Program-made: the position numbers and the translations under genes
Shown: positions 46,731 to 56,187 of the stretch, one piece after another
Layout of the letters: every line of letters begins with the position of its first letter
How positions within the stretch are numbered: position 1 is the stretch's first letter
DNA from: CAVSWT01 sp963746735
GTDB lineage: Bacteria; Bacteroidota; Ignavibacteria; Ignavibacteriales; Ignavibacteriaceae
Direction: 5' to 3'
Assembly (NCBI GenBank): GCA_963746735.1
Contig: CAVVCO010000037.1
Coordinates: 248,001 to 312,000, forward strand
DNA length: 64,000 nt
The notes under the pieces: model-generated
What the model was told of the DNA's origin: nothing
What the model saw: the letters and a program-made list of their open reading frames with translations, nothing else
The model's database searches: none

Positions 46731-48116
46731 ATGTCTATTGCACCAAAAAAATTAGCGATCTTAGTCGGCGGCGGACCAGCGCCGGGAATAAATAGTGTTA
46801 TAGGTGCGGCTACCATTCGTGCTGCACTTGAAGGTGTTGATGTGATTGGAATAAAAGACGGCTTTAAATGGATAATGCAGGGTGATATTTCACATACCAA
46901 AGAACTTACAATACACAATGTAAGCCGTATTCATTTTAGAGGCGGATCATACATTGGTATTGCAAGAAATAATCCTACTAAAGATAAAAAACATCTTGAA
47001 AATACAGTAACCTCACTTTTAAGATTAAATGTTGATAAGCTTATAACTATTGGCGGCGATGATACTGCTTTTAGTGCTTTAAAAGTGGAAGAAATGGCAG
47101 CAGGAAGAATTAAAGTTGTACACGTTCCAAAAACAATTGATAACGATCTTGACCTGCCTCATGGTATTCCGACTTTTGGATTTCAAACTGCCCGCCACAT
47201 TGGAGTTGAAGTTGTAAAAAATTTAATGGTTGATGCACAAACTACTTCACGTTGGTATTTTGTTGTTTCAATGGGAAGAAAAGCCGGGCATTTAGCTTTG
47301 GGTATTGGAAAAGCAACCGGCGCAACATTAACTTTAATTCCGGAAGAGTTTAGTAAACAAACAATTGGTATTGGGCAAGTTGTTGATGTTTTAGTTGGTG
47401 CAATTATCAAGCGTTTGAGTTATGGCAGGACTGATGGTGTTGCAATACTTGCAGAAGGCCTCGTCGAACATCTTGATCCTAAAGATATGGAAAAACTTGT
47501 AAACGTTGAGAGAGATGCACATGATAATATCAGGATTGCAGAAGTAAATTTCGGAGAGATCCTAAAATATAAAGTTCAAGAAAGATTAAAAGATTTCAAT
47601 CTTAAAGCTACAATCGTTGCAAAGAATATTGGGTATGAATTAAGATGTGCCGATCCTATTCCTTATGATATGGAATATACTAGAGATCTAGGATTTTCTG
47701 CTGCACAGTTTGTACTTTCCGGCGGGAACGGAGCTATGGTATCTATTCAGAACGGCCACTTTGTTCCAATGTTTTTTAAAGATATTATCGACCCGTTAAC
47801 TAAAAGAACCAAGGTTAGAATGGTTGATCCAAGCTCCGAGTCATTTTATATAGCCAGAAGATATATGCTTCGATTAAATAAAGCTGATTTTGAAGATCCG
47901 CATGAACTTGCTAAATATGCTGCGACCTGCGGTATTTCTTTAGAAGAATTTAGAAAACAATTTTATTATTTAATAGAAAACGATTTGCTTTATAAAAATA
48001 TTGAAGAGGGAAGCTTTAAGCTGGCTGCGGCAACTGAAACCAATGATGCATTTAAAACTGTCAATGCTAATGTTAATGATGATGAAGATAATCATGTGAA
48101 TGGAATTCCTCATTAG
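46731..48116 (+). CDS. Diphosphate-type 6-phosphofructokinase
   Basis: Phosphofructokinase of 461 residues. The N-terminal GGGPAPGIN (13-21) is the phosphate-donor motif, GGDDT (108-112) replaces the GGDGS of ATP-PFKs, and PKTIDND (133-139) keeps the lysine and second Asp. The Asp at 111 fits PPi-dependent enzymes that discriminate against ATP, which predicts a reversible step usable in both glycolysis and gluconeogenesis. It is longer than bacterial ATP-PFKs (about 320), as in the long group. It is monocistronic with a good terminator after its stop. Activity towards PPi is inferred from the motif, not tested. Confidence 0.9.
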   Translation: MSIAPKKLAILVGGGPAPGINSVIGAATIRAALEGVDVIGIKDGFKWIMQGDISHTKELTIHNVSRIHFRGGSYIGIARNNPTKDKKHLENTVTSLLRLNVDKLITIGGDDTAFSALKVEEMAAGRIKVVHVPKTIDNDLDLPHGIPTFGFQTARHIGVEVVKNLMVDAQTTSRWYFVVSMGRKAGHLALGIGKATGATLTLIPEEFSKQTIGIGQVVDVLVGAIIKRLSYGRTDGVAILAEGLVEHLDPKDMEKLVNVERDAHDNIRIAEVNFGEILKYKVQERLKDFNLKATIVAKNIGYELRCADPIPYDMEYTRDLGFSAAQFVLSGGNGAMVSIQNGHFVPMFFKDIIDPLTKRTKVRMVDPSSESFYIARRYMLRLNKADFEDPHELAKYAATCGISLEEFRKQFYYLIENDLLYKNIEEGSFKLAAATETNDAFKTVNANVNDDEDNHVNGIPH

Positions 48117-48141
48117 GAATTAATTCAAATCAGAATAAATT

Positions 48142-48176
48142 AAAATGACATCTCATATGGGATGTCATTTTTTTTT
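48142..48176 (+). terminator. Intrinsic terminator after PFK
   Basis: AAATGACATC and GATGTCATTT, ten base pairs with an eight-base loop, followed by a run of T on the plus strand. It lies 25 bp after the PFK stop and also faces the end of the thr operon, so it may serve both. Confidence 0.75.
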
Positions 48177-48181
48177 ACTGC

Positions 48182-48997
48182 TTACTCTTCAGTTTTATAT
48201 ATCTTTGAAGCTTTTTCCGCTGAGGTTACAATTCCTTTAATCATTGCAGAACTGAATCCGAAGTGTTCCATTTGATTTAAGCCTGAAATAGTAATACCGC
48301 GCGGGGTAGTAACTTTATCTACCTCACTTTCAGGATGGCTTTTACGCTGCAGTAAAAGTGATGCTGCTCCTTTTGCTGTCTGTGCAGCCATTTGCAAAGC
48401 TTCTTCAGAATGAAATCCTATTTCTATGCCGCCTTGAGAAGCAGCTCTAATTGCACGCAGAAAAAAAGCAATACCGCAGGCACATAATGCAGTTGCCGGC
48501 ACTATTAAATCTTCATCAATCACCAAAGTTTTTCCAACTGAATCAAAAATTTCCTTTGATATTTTTAAAGCATCGTCAGATTTATTTTCTGAGGCAAGGC
48601 AAGTCATTGATTCTTGAATTGCAATTGCTGTATTTGGCATAGCGCGTACTATTGAAACATCTTTTCCCAATAATTCTTTGATGGCTTTTATACTAGCTCC
48701 GGATACGACTGAAATAATAATATGGTTTTGTGTGATTTCATTTTTTATTTCGCCAAGCAATTCATCAAGCTGTTTGGGCTGCACAGCAATTATAATGATG
48801 GTAGAGTTTTTAACAGCTTCAATATTATTGGCTGTGATTTTAAATCCTTTTGCTTCATATTCATTTAATAACTCAATGTGTTTTCTGGTAATATAAATAT
48901 TGCCGGCTGGAAACAATTTTGAATTAAATAATCCGTTCGCAATTGATATCCCAATATTTCCTCCGCCAATTATAGCTGCGTTTTTATGACCTTCCAT
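48182..48997 (-). CDS. proC: Pyrroline-5-carboxylate reductase
   Basis: Last enzyme of proline synthesis. Rossmann motif AAIIGGGNIGISIANGL (residues 7-23), NTIAI-type strand, then GKDVSIVRAMPNTAIAIQESMT and C-terminal TPRGITISGLNQME, the reductase signature. Length 271, normal. It is the last gene of the minus-strand thr operon, 35 bp after thrC; proline in a threonine operon is unusual but shares glutamate-family NADPH chemistry only loosely. Co-transcription is inferred from spacing. Confidence 0.95.
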   Translation of the reverse strand: MEGHKNAAIIGGGNIGISIANGLFNSKLFPAGNIYITRKHIELLNEYEAKGFKITANNIEAVKNSTIIIIAVQPKQLDELLGEIKNEITQNHIIISVVSGASIKAIKELLGKDVSIVRAMPNTAIAIQESMTCLASENKSDDALKISKEIFDSVGKTLVIDEDLIVPATALCACGIAFFLRAIRAASQGGIEIGFHSEEALQMAAQTAKGAASLLLQRKSHPESEVDKVTTPRGITISGLNQMEHFGFSSAMIKGIVTSAEKASKIYKTEE

Positions 48998-49032
48998 TAT
49001 TTCCTCTTACGTAGTGATCGATTTATAAATTA

Positions 49033-50328
49033 TTATTTGTTCAGTAAAAATTCTTTCAAATCTTCAAACTTGTTTGATATTATTATTGAATGTTTTTCTT
49101 TTTTCATACATTTATTTAATTCATCAGGAAGCGGTATATCAATACTTAATACTTTATCTACAATATCTTTAAACTTTGCCGGGTGAGCTGTTTCCAAAAT
49201 TATTCCTGAAAACTCATCTCCATTTTCTTTATAGTATTTTTTTAATCCGAGATAGCCAACTGCACCATGCGGATCAATTAAATAACCATATTTATTTTTT
49301 ACTTCTTTAATTGCTTCTTTTGTTTGATCATCATTAAAGCTGTAGCTTTTAATTAATGATTTTATTGTCGGATAATCCCCGCCAAATAATTTATAAAGTC
49401 TTGAAAAGTTGCTTGGATTGCCAACGTCCATTGCATTGGAAATTGTTTTTACTGAAGGTTTAGGTTCATAATTACCAGTTGAAATGTAATTCCTAAAAAC
49501 ATCGTTTGAATTAACCGACGCAATGAAATTCTTAACTGGTAATCCCATTTTGTATGCAAATAATCCGCCGGTTAAATTTCCAAAATTCCCACTCGGTACA
49601 GAAAAAACCATTTGAGCATTTTTATCTTTTAGTTGTGCATAAGCAGATATATAATAAAATGATTGGGGAATTAGTCGCGCAATATTTATGGAATTAGCCG
49701 AGGAAAGAATTAATTTAGTTTTAATCTCTTCATCAAGGAAAGCGGTTTTAACCAGCTTTTGGCAGTCATCAAAATTACCTTCCACTTCAAGAGCAGTGAT
49801 ATTTTCATCTAAAGTAGTAAGCTGCTGTTCTTGAATTTTACTAACTTTATTTTTCGGATAAAGAAGAACGACATTAATTCCATCAACTTTATAAAATCCA
49901 TTGGCAACAGCACTTCCGGTATCACCGGAAGTAGCAACTAAAATAGTTATTTGTTTTCCATCATTTAAATGAGAGAGAGTCTTAGCCATAAATCTCGCGC
50001 CAAAATCTTTGAATGCAAGAGTTGGCCCGTGAAATAATTCAAGTATATAATTTGAATCATCAAGTTTCACTAAAGGGGCATTAAAATTAATTGAACTTGA
50101 AATGATATCTTTTATTTCATTGTCAGTCAGTTCATCTTCTAAGAAAAGTTTTGAAATATTATAACCAATTTCCGGTAAATCATATTCGCTTATATTATCC
50201 CAAAATTCTTTAGACAAAGATGGTATGGTTTCAGGCATGAATAATCCGCCGTCATCAGCAATTCCTTTTAGCACAGCTTCTTTAAATGAAACAGGTTCTG
50301 ATTTTTTATTTGTACTGTAAAATTTCAT
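49033..50328 (-). CDS. thrC: Threonine synthase
   Basis: PLP enzyme making threonine from O-phosphohomoserine; 431 residues. The PLP lysine is Lys107 in LAFKDFGARFM, and VATSGDTGSAVA is the phosphate-binding loop. The N-terminal KFYSTNKKSEPVSFKEAVL is the short-type opening found in E. coli-like and Bacteroidota synthases. Gap of 9 bp from thrB. Catalytic signatures intact. Confidence 0.95.
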   Translation of the reverse strand: MKFYSTNKKSEPVSFKEAVLKGIADDGGLFMPETIPSLSKEFWDNISEYDLPEIGYNISKLFLEDELTDNEIKDIISSSINFNAPLVKLDDSNYILELFHGPTLAFKDFGARFMAKTLSHLNDGKQITILVATSGDTGSAVANGFYKVDGINVVLLYPKNKVSKIQEQQLTTLDENITALEVEGNFDDCQKLVKTAFLDEEIKTKLILSSANSINIARLIPQSFYYISAYAQLKDKNAQMVFSVPSGNFGNLTGGLFAYKMGLPVKNFIASVNSNDVFRNYISTGNYEPKPSVKTISNAMDVGNPSNFSRLYKLFGGDYPTIKSLIKSYSFNDDQTKEAIKEVKNKYGYLIDPHGAVGYLGLKKYYKENGDEFSGIILETAHPAKFKDIVDKVLSIDIPLPDELNKCMKKEKHSIIISNKFEDLKEFLLNK

Positions 50329-50337
50329 ATTAATTAT

Positions 50338-51273
50338 TTAGCGGATTACCCTTGGGCCTATTTGGTTTATTTTTGAAATATATAAGTCGCTTTCAATTCC
50401 GATTTCAGTTAAGACTTTTTGCATGTTTTGTCCGGTTTTATCAGCAATTTTTTTTGAATCACTCAAAGCAAAGATGGAGGGACCGGAACCTGAAATGCTG
50501 CATCCAAGCGCGCCAGAATCTAATGCAGCCTGTTTTACTAAATCGAATCCGGGAATTAATATTGAACGAATTGGTTCAATAATTACATCTTCAAGAGAGC
50601 GTCCGATTAATTTATAATCTTTATTCATCAACCCGGCAACTAAAGCCGCAACATTTCCCCATTGCTGCACAGCATCTGAAAGCAGAATTTGTTTCTTTAA
50701 AACTTTTCTTGTATCAGCAGTATGAATTTCAATATCAGGATGGACAATGGTGCAGTAAAGATTTTCGGGAACGTCAATATTAATTACATCGAGAGGATTC
50801 AAGCTTCTGACAATAATAAATCCACCATAGAGAGAAGCGGATACATTATCCGCATGCGGAGTACCGCCGCAAGTTAATTTTTCACCTTCGAGAGCAAATG
50901 GAAGAAGCTCAGTTTTTGTTAATGGTTTTCCTAATATTTCATTTAATGCAAATACGCTTGCAACTGCGCTTGCTGCACTTGAGCCAAGTCCGCTGCCAAG
51001 AGACATTTTTTTACGAATTTCAATTTCAATTCCTTTATTAAAATTTAAATGTTCGGCAAGAGCTTTTAATGAAACACCAGCTGTATTTCTTTCTACCGAT
51101 TTTGGAAGTTTCCCATGATCTCCTGTAATTTTTGAAATAGTTATCCCTGGCTTTTCTTTGATCCTCAAAACTAATTCATCTCCCGGCCATTCAATGGCAA
51201 ATCCCATTACATCAAAGCCGCAGCTAACGTTTGTAACTGAAGCAGGAGCAAAAACTTTAATTTCTTTCTTCAT
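50338..51273 (-). CDS. thrB: Homoserine kinase
   Basis: GHMP-family kinase, 311 residues from the ATG at 51273 (MKKEIKVFAPASVTNVSCGFD); an earlier start at 51327 would add an unrelated tail inside asd. The ATP motif SLGSGLGSSAASA spans about 91-103. SGSGPSIFALSDS is motif 3. Adjacent to asd (11 bp) and thrC. Confidence 0.95.
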   Translation of the reverse strand: MKKEIKVFAPASVTNVSCGFDVMGFAIEWPGDELVLRIKEKPGITISKITGDHGKLPKSVERNTAGVSLKALAEHLNFNKGIEIEIRKKMSLGSGLGSSAASAVASVFALNEILGKPLTKTELLPFALEGEKLTCGGTPHADNVSASLYGGFIIVRSLNPLDVINIDVPENLYCTIVHPDIEIHTADTRKVLKKQILLSDAVQQWGNVAALVAGLMNKDYKLIGRSLEDVIIEPIRSILIPGFDLVKQAALDSGALGCSISGSGPSIFALSDSKKIADKTGQNMQKVLTEIGIESDLYISKINQIGPRVIR

Positions 51274-51284
51274 AAAATATCTTA

Positions 51285-52338
51285 TTATAAATCGAAATAG
51301 TTTTGAGCTTTTAATAATTCTCCACAAAGAATAGCTCCGCCTGCAGCACCTCTATTTGTGTTGTGGGATAGAATTACAAACTTGTAATCGAATAATGGAT
51401 CTTCGCGTAATCTGCCGATAGATACCGCCATACCTTTGTCTAAATTTCTGTGAATGCGCGGCTGTGGATATTTATCTTCTTCAAAATAATAAATTGGTTT
51501 TAAGGGGCAGTTGGTAAATTTAATTTCTGCGGCTCACTTGAAAAATCATTCCATGCTTTTTTAATTTCTTCAATTGATGCTTTCTTTTTTAATTTAACTT
51601 GTACACATTCAAGATGACCATCAACAACAGCAACCCGATTGCATTGAGCACTTATTTTTATTTGCACATTTTCAATTGAATTTGTTTTTAAATTTCCCTA
51701 GAATTTTTAATGGTTCCGATTCAAGCTTTGGTTCTTCACCGGAAATAAAAGGAATAACATTATCAATAATATCGAGACTTGAAACTCCCGGATATCCGGC
51801 TCCCGACAATGCCTGCATAGTTACAACATTCACAGCTTCCAAGCCAAAATTATCCAGCCAGCGGTTTTAATGCAAGCACCATTCCGATAGTTGAACAATT
51901 TGGATTTGTAACAATACATCCGCCATTAAATTTTTGATGTTTCACTAATTGAAGATGTTCAGCAGTTTATTTCCGGAACAAGCAGAGGAACATCGGAATC
52001 CATACGGTGATTTTTTGAATTGGAAACAACAATATATCCTGCATTTGCAAAATCAGTTTCAACTCCTCCTGCAATGCTTGAATCCAATCCTGAAAAAACA
52101 ATTTACAATCTAAACCTGGCTCGCAGTTTTTTACAATTAAATTTGCAACGGAAGAGGGAAGTGGAGAAGATAGAATCCAGTTAACAGCTTCTTTATATGG
52201 TTTCCCAGCAGACCTTTCAGAAGCAGCTACTTCAGCAATTTCAAACCAGGGGTGATTGGATAGAAGTTCAATAAATTTTTGTCCAACGCTTCCCGTCGCT
52301 CCAAGAATTCCAACTTTTATTTTTTTGTTTTCACTCAT
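51285..52338 (-). CDS. asd: Aspartate-semialdehyde dehydrogenase, several frameshifts
   Basis: Makes aspartate 4-semialdehyde, the branch-point intermediate of the Thr and Lys pathways. The first frame has VGILGATGSVGQKFIELLSNHPWF. Downstream the sequence continues in other frames: FSGLDSSIAGGVETDFANAG, the catalytic-cysteine motif IVTNPNCSTIGMVLAL, MQALSGAGYPGVSSLD, and finally YPQPRIHRNLDKGMAVSIGR with a stop at 51285. About six single-base shifts are needed to read it through, the worst gene in the window. Motifs are all conserved, which points to poor sequence quality. Corrected length is about 350 residues. It sits between thrA and thrB in the operon. Confidence 0.85.
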
Positions 52339-52370
52339 TTAATTGTTCCTCAATTATAAATACAAAAAAT

Positions 52371-54831
52371 TTAATTTACATATTGTGAAGCCCGAATTAT
52401 ATCTGAGAAAACTCCAGCAGATGTAACTTCTGCGCCTGCACCAGGGCCTTTAACCACCACAGGCCTGTTAAGAGAATAAGTTGTTGTGAAAGCAATTATG
52501 TTGTCGCTTTCTTGAAGTGAATAGAAGGGATGTGTTGCATCAACTTCTTGAAGGGAAACTTTTGCTTTCCCATTTTCAAGTAAGGCAATATACCTTAAAA
52601 CTTTTGAATGTTTTAGTGCTTCTTTGACTTTAGCATCAAATTCAACATCATATTTTTTTAGTTTTTCAAAAAACTCTTTTATTGTCTTTGCTTTCCGTGC
52701 ACCTTCCGGAACAAGGTTTTCAACTTTGATATCTTTTAATTCTAAAGATAAGCCTAATTCACGGGCTAAAATTAATAATTTTCTGGCAACATCCACACCA
52801 TTTAAATCGTCTCTTGGATCAGGTTCCGTATATCCTTTTTCTTTTGCTTCTAATACAAATTGGCTAAACGGCTTGCTTCCATCATAAGAATTAAAAATAA
52901 AACTAAGTGTTCCGGATAAAACTGCTTCTATTTTTGTAACTATATCACCAGTTGAAACAAGATCTTTTAAAGTGTTAATTACTGGAAGTCCTGCCCCAAC
53001 ATTTGTTTCGTATAAGAATTTCACATTGTGCTTTGAAGCCGCTTCTCTAAGCTGTAAATAATATTTATAACTAGCTGAGTTTGCTTTTTTATTTGGGGTT
53101 ACAATTGAAATATTTGAATTTAAATATTTCAAGATATTTTTCAACTACTTCATCAGCTGCAGTGCAATCTACAAAAATACTATTCGGCAAATTCAGTTTT
53201 CTCATCTCATCAATAAATTTAATTAAATTTGTTTTTCTGGGAGACGACATTAGAATCTCTTTCCAATTGCCAGGTTTAATGCAATCAGAATTTATTAGCA
53301 TTCTTCTGCTGTTTGCCAGTCCGATAATTTTAACTCCAAGTCCAAATTCTTTAGCCAGAAAATCAGTTTGATTATAAATCTGTTTGAGCAATGTTCCGCC
53401 AATCAAGCCGGTTCCAACAAGAAAAAGATTAATAGTTTTTTCTTTTGAAAGGAATAAAGCATCGTGCAAAGTATTTAATGCTTTGCTTTCATCAGCACTT
53501 GAGATAACCATGGATATATTTAGCTCTGATGAACCTTGTGCAATTGCAACAAGGTTAATTCCATTTCTTCCAAGAGCATGAAAAATTCTCCCGCGATATC
53601 CCATGAGTCTTTCGCATATTTTCGCCGACAACAGCAATAATCGATAAATTATTTTCAATAGTTATTTCATTTACATGTTTTTTAAGCATTTCATATTGTA
53701 AGTTCATTTGATATAGAATTTTTTGCCGCCTCAGCATGATGCGGAAGAACGGCAATACATAATGAATGTTCGGATGAAGCTTGCGTAATCATAATCACAT
53801 TTATTCTTTCAAATGACAGTGCTTTAAATATTCTTTCAGCAATACCGGCAACACCTACCATACCGCTTCCTTCAACTCGAAGAAGTGAAATATGATCTAT
53901 CGAAGAAAATGCCTTAACAGAAAAATTGTGTCCGTTTATTCTTTTACTTATCAATGTACCTTTGAATGAAGGATTAAAAGTATTTTTAATTACAATAGGA
54001 ATATTTTTTTCAAGAGCCGGCTGCATTGTTGGCGGATGTATTACCTTAGCTCCAAAATGTGAAAGCTCCATTGCTTCTTCATAAGAAAGACTATTAATTG
54101 AAAAAGCATTTTTAACTTTGCGCGGGTCTGCAGTCATTACACCGTCAACATCGGTCCATATCTGAACTTCCTTGGCATTCAAAGCTGCGGCAAAGATAGA
54201 AGCCGAATAATCACTTCCGCCTCTTCCTAAAGTAGTGGTTTCGTTATTAATTGTTGAACCGATAAAGCCTGTTATGATTTGAGTTTTAGTATGATTTTTA
54301 AAATATGATTTAATGTTTTTATTGGTTTGATCAAAATTTACTTTAGCATTTACGAATGAATTATCTGTTTTAATTAATTCCCGGCTGTCAAGAAATTCTG
54401 CTTCTATATTTTTGTCAATCAATGCTTCTGAAATAGTATAAGCTGATAACCTTTCTCCAAAGCTTGCAACATAATCATTTATTTTAGGAGATAATTCTTT
54501 AATCAATGAAAGGCCGTGCAGCACATCTTCGAGCTCGTTAAAACGCAATTTTAAATTTGCTAAAACTTTGCTTTGATGTTTAACAGAAATTAATTCCCTG
54601 GCAATATTGATATGCAGGTCTTCAAGTTTTTTTAAGTCATCAAGATAATCCGAATTTCCTGAAGCTGCAGCTCTGCTTAAATAGAGAAGCTTATCTGTTA
54701 CTCCTTGAAAAGCAGAAAAAATAACTGCAATAGATTTATTCTTATTCTAAAGAATTTGTAACAATTTTTATTACATCCTCAATTCGTTTTGAATTAGCGA
54801 CTGAAGAACCTCCGAATTTCAATACCTTCAT
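52371..54831 (-). CDS. thrA: Bifunctional aspartokinase/homoserine dehydrogenase, about four frameshifts
   Basis: Fusion enzyme for the first and third steps of threonine synthesis. The ATG at 54831 opens MKVLKFGGSSVANSKRIE; an extra T at 54744 is the first break. The kinase continues with TTLGRGGSDYSASIFAAALN and VDGVMTADPR. ACT-domain sequence follows (RVEGSGMVGVAGIAERIFKAL). Breaks near 53693, 53605 and 53128 split the dehydrogenase, in which FLVGTGLIGGTLLKQI is the NAD motif and GAGAEVTSAGVFSDIIR the C-terminal signature. Total length, about 819 residues, equals E. coli ThrA. A GAGGA ribosome binding site precedes the start; an attenuator lies directly upstream. Confidence 0.9.
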
Positions 54832-54853
54832 TCAATCCTCAAAAAAAATAGGT

Positions 54854-54888
54854 AAAAAAAAACCGGCTCATTTTACTGAAGCCGGTTT
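54854..54888 (-). terminator. Attenuator terminator of the thr operon
   Basis: On the minus strand AAACCGGCT(TCAG)...GAGCCGGTTT pairs nine base pairs, extended by two more with a bulge, followed by a T run (54862-54854). It is 23 bp before the thrA ATG. Its 5' arm (54886-54876) is complementary to a segment in the leader, see 54913-54924. Confidence 0.85.
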
Positions 54889-54924
54889 GATTAAGTTAAA
54901 AAATAATACACTACCGCGCTTCAG
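54876..54924 (-). promoter_or_regulatory. thr antiterminator pairing (leader segment 2 with terminator 5' arm)
   Basis: Minus-strand CTGAAGCgCGGT (54924-54913), overlapping the leader stop codon, pairs with ACCGGCTTCAG (54886-54876) through 11 bp with one bulged G. A competing segment CTACCG inside the Thr codons (54955-54950) pairs with CGGTAG (54916-54911). Ribosome position on the leader would decide which form appears. Confidence 0.75.
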
Positions 54925-54980
54925 CCTCCAGGCTTAGTTGTGGGGGTACCGGTAGATGTGCACATGTTCTTGTAATGCAT
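54921..54980 (-). CDS. thrL: Threonine operon leader peptide
   Basis: A 19-codon ORF on the transcribed strand: MHYKNMCTSTGTPTTKPGG, then TGA. Five of eight consecutive residues (8-15) are threonine, with codons ACA, ACC, ACC, ACA and ACT. It stands directly upstream of an intrinsic terminator and thrA, downstream of a consensus promoter (5' UTR about 45 nt). No Shine-Dalgarno sequence is visible, which is common in this group. The Thr run, position and complementarity make it a leader peptide of a transcription attenuator. Interpreted from sequence only. Confidence 0.85.
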   Translation of the reverse strand: MHYKNMCTSTGTPTTKPGG

Positions 54981-55030
54981 TATTTTTTAACTTTTATGTT
55001 TTTAGTTAAGAAAATTATTTTTCTTGAAGA

Positions 55031-55061
55031 CAAACGTAATATATAAATTTTGTTTTGTCAA
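55031..55061 (-). promoter_or_regulatory. Promoter of the thr operon
   Basis: Minus strand TTGACA (55061-55056), 17-bp spacer, TACGTTTG (55038-55031), a perfect TAnnTTTG. The leader ATG is 50 bp downstream. It starts 30 bp after the stop of the last dap/lys gene, with no terminator between, so upstream transcription could run into the thr leader. Confidence 0.75.
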
Positions 55062-55090
55062 TATAAATAAATGATAATCAAGAAATTTCA

Positions 55091-56184
55091 CTATTTAAAA
55101 TTTCTTTGAGAGCACTTATACCCGATTTCAATAATTGAATCATCTGGTAAAAATTTAGGGTGATGCAATCCAAATCTTTCACCTTGTGAAGTTCCAAGCC
55201 AAAACATGAATGAAGGATAAAGATGAGAAAAGTAACCAAAATCTTCGCCAGTCATTTTATATCCGCAATCAATAAAATTAAAATTATTAGAAAGAGACCT
55301 TAGAGTATTTTTCAAACAAATTATCATCAACAATTACTTCTTTGTAAAATGAACCTTTGCTAAAATTAAAATCAACTCCGGTTTTATCCTTAATTTTCTT
55401 TAAAATACTTTTTAGATGAATGATTAATTCTTCAGATACATAGGACTCAAGTGATCTTATCGTACCTTCAATAAATGCTGAAGAGGGGAGTATGTTTCTT
55501 GCAGTTCCCGAATAGATTTTTCCAAGGCCAAGTAAAAATGGATGGTCTTTATCTATGGGAATTCTGTCCGCTTCATCAAAAAATATTCTTAATGCATTAA
55601 AAGCATTTTTACCTTCTTCCGGGAAAGCAATGTGAGCACTTTTCCCGGTAAATTGAATATTAATTTCCAAAGCAGTGGCAAACAAAACTCCTGCCGTAGA
55701 TGCAATAGTTCCAACTGAATATTCGTCAGTTACATGAAGAGCAAAAGCTTTTTCAATATTAAATTGATTTAGGATTTCACTTTCAATAATTTTTTCGGCA
55801 CCGCCTCCGCCTTCTTCCGCAGGCTGAAAAATAAAAATTATAATTTTGATTTATTTTAGATTCAACAACATAATTTAATAAACCGTAAAGAATTGAAGTA
55901 TGAACATCATGCCCGCAGGCATGCATATTTTGATTTGTAGAAGCAAAAGAAATCCCGGTTTCTTCTTTTATTGGAAGAGCATCAATGTCTGCCCGGAATA
56001 AAAGATAATTTCCTTCGTTTACCGTGTACTCAACAATTAATCCAGTTTCTAGCGGACGATGTATTTTAACTAACGGTAATTCATTTATTGCATCTAAAAG
56101 AAGTGATGTGGTTTGGAATTCCTTAAACATCAATTCAGGAATTTGATGAAGCTTATGTCTTAATTCTATTGGTGTCAGTTTCAT
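55091..56184 (-). CDS. M20 amidohydrolase, probable N-acetyldiaminopimelate deacetylase, two frameshifts
   Basis: M20 family zinc hydrolase of about 364 residues, in three frame pieces. N-terminal RHKLHQIPELMFKEFQTT and the zinc region NMHACGHDVHTSILYGL (first His-x-x-x-Asp). Then FQPAEEGGGGAEKI is in the next frame (break near 55828), followed by ALHVTDEYSVGTIA, ITGKSAHIAFPEEGKNAFNAL-like dimerisation segment and, after a break near 55315, MTGEDFGYFSHLYPSFMFWLGTSQG. This matches the amidohydrolases that follow dapH in lysine operons using the acetyl route, whose product is LL-diaminopimelate. It is the last gene of the operon and needs an acetyl-DAP aminotransferase, which is not in the window. 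Confidence 0.8.
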
Positions 56185-56187
56185 AAA

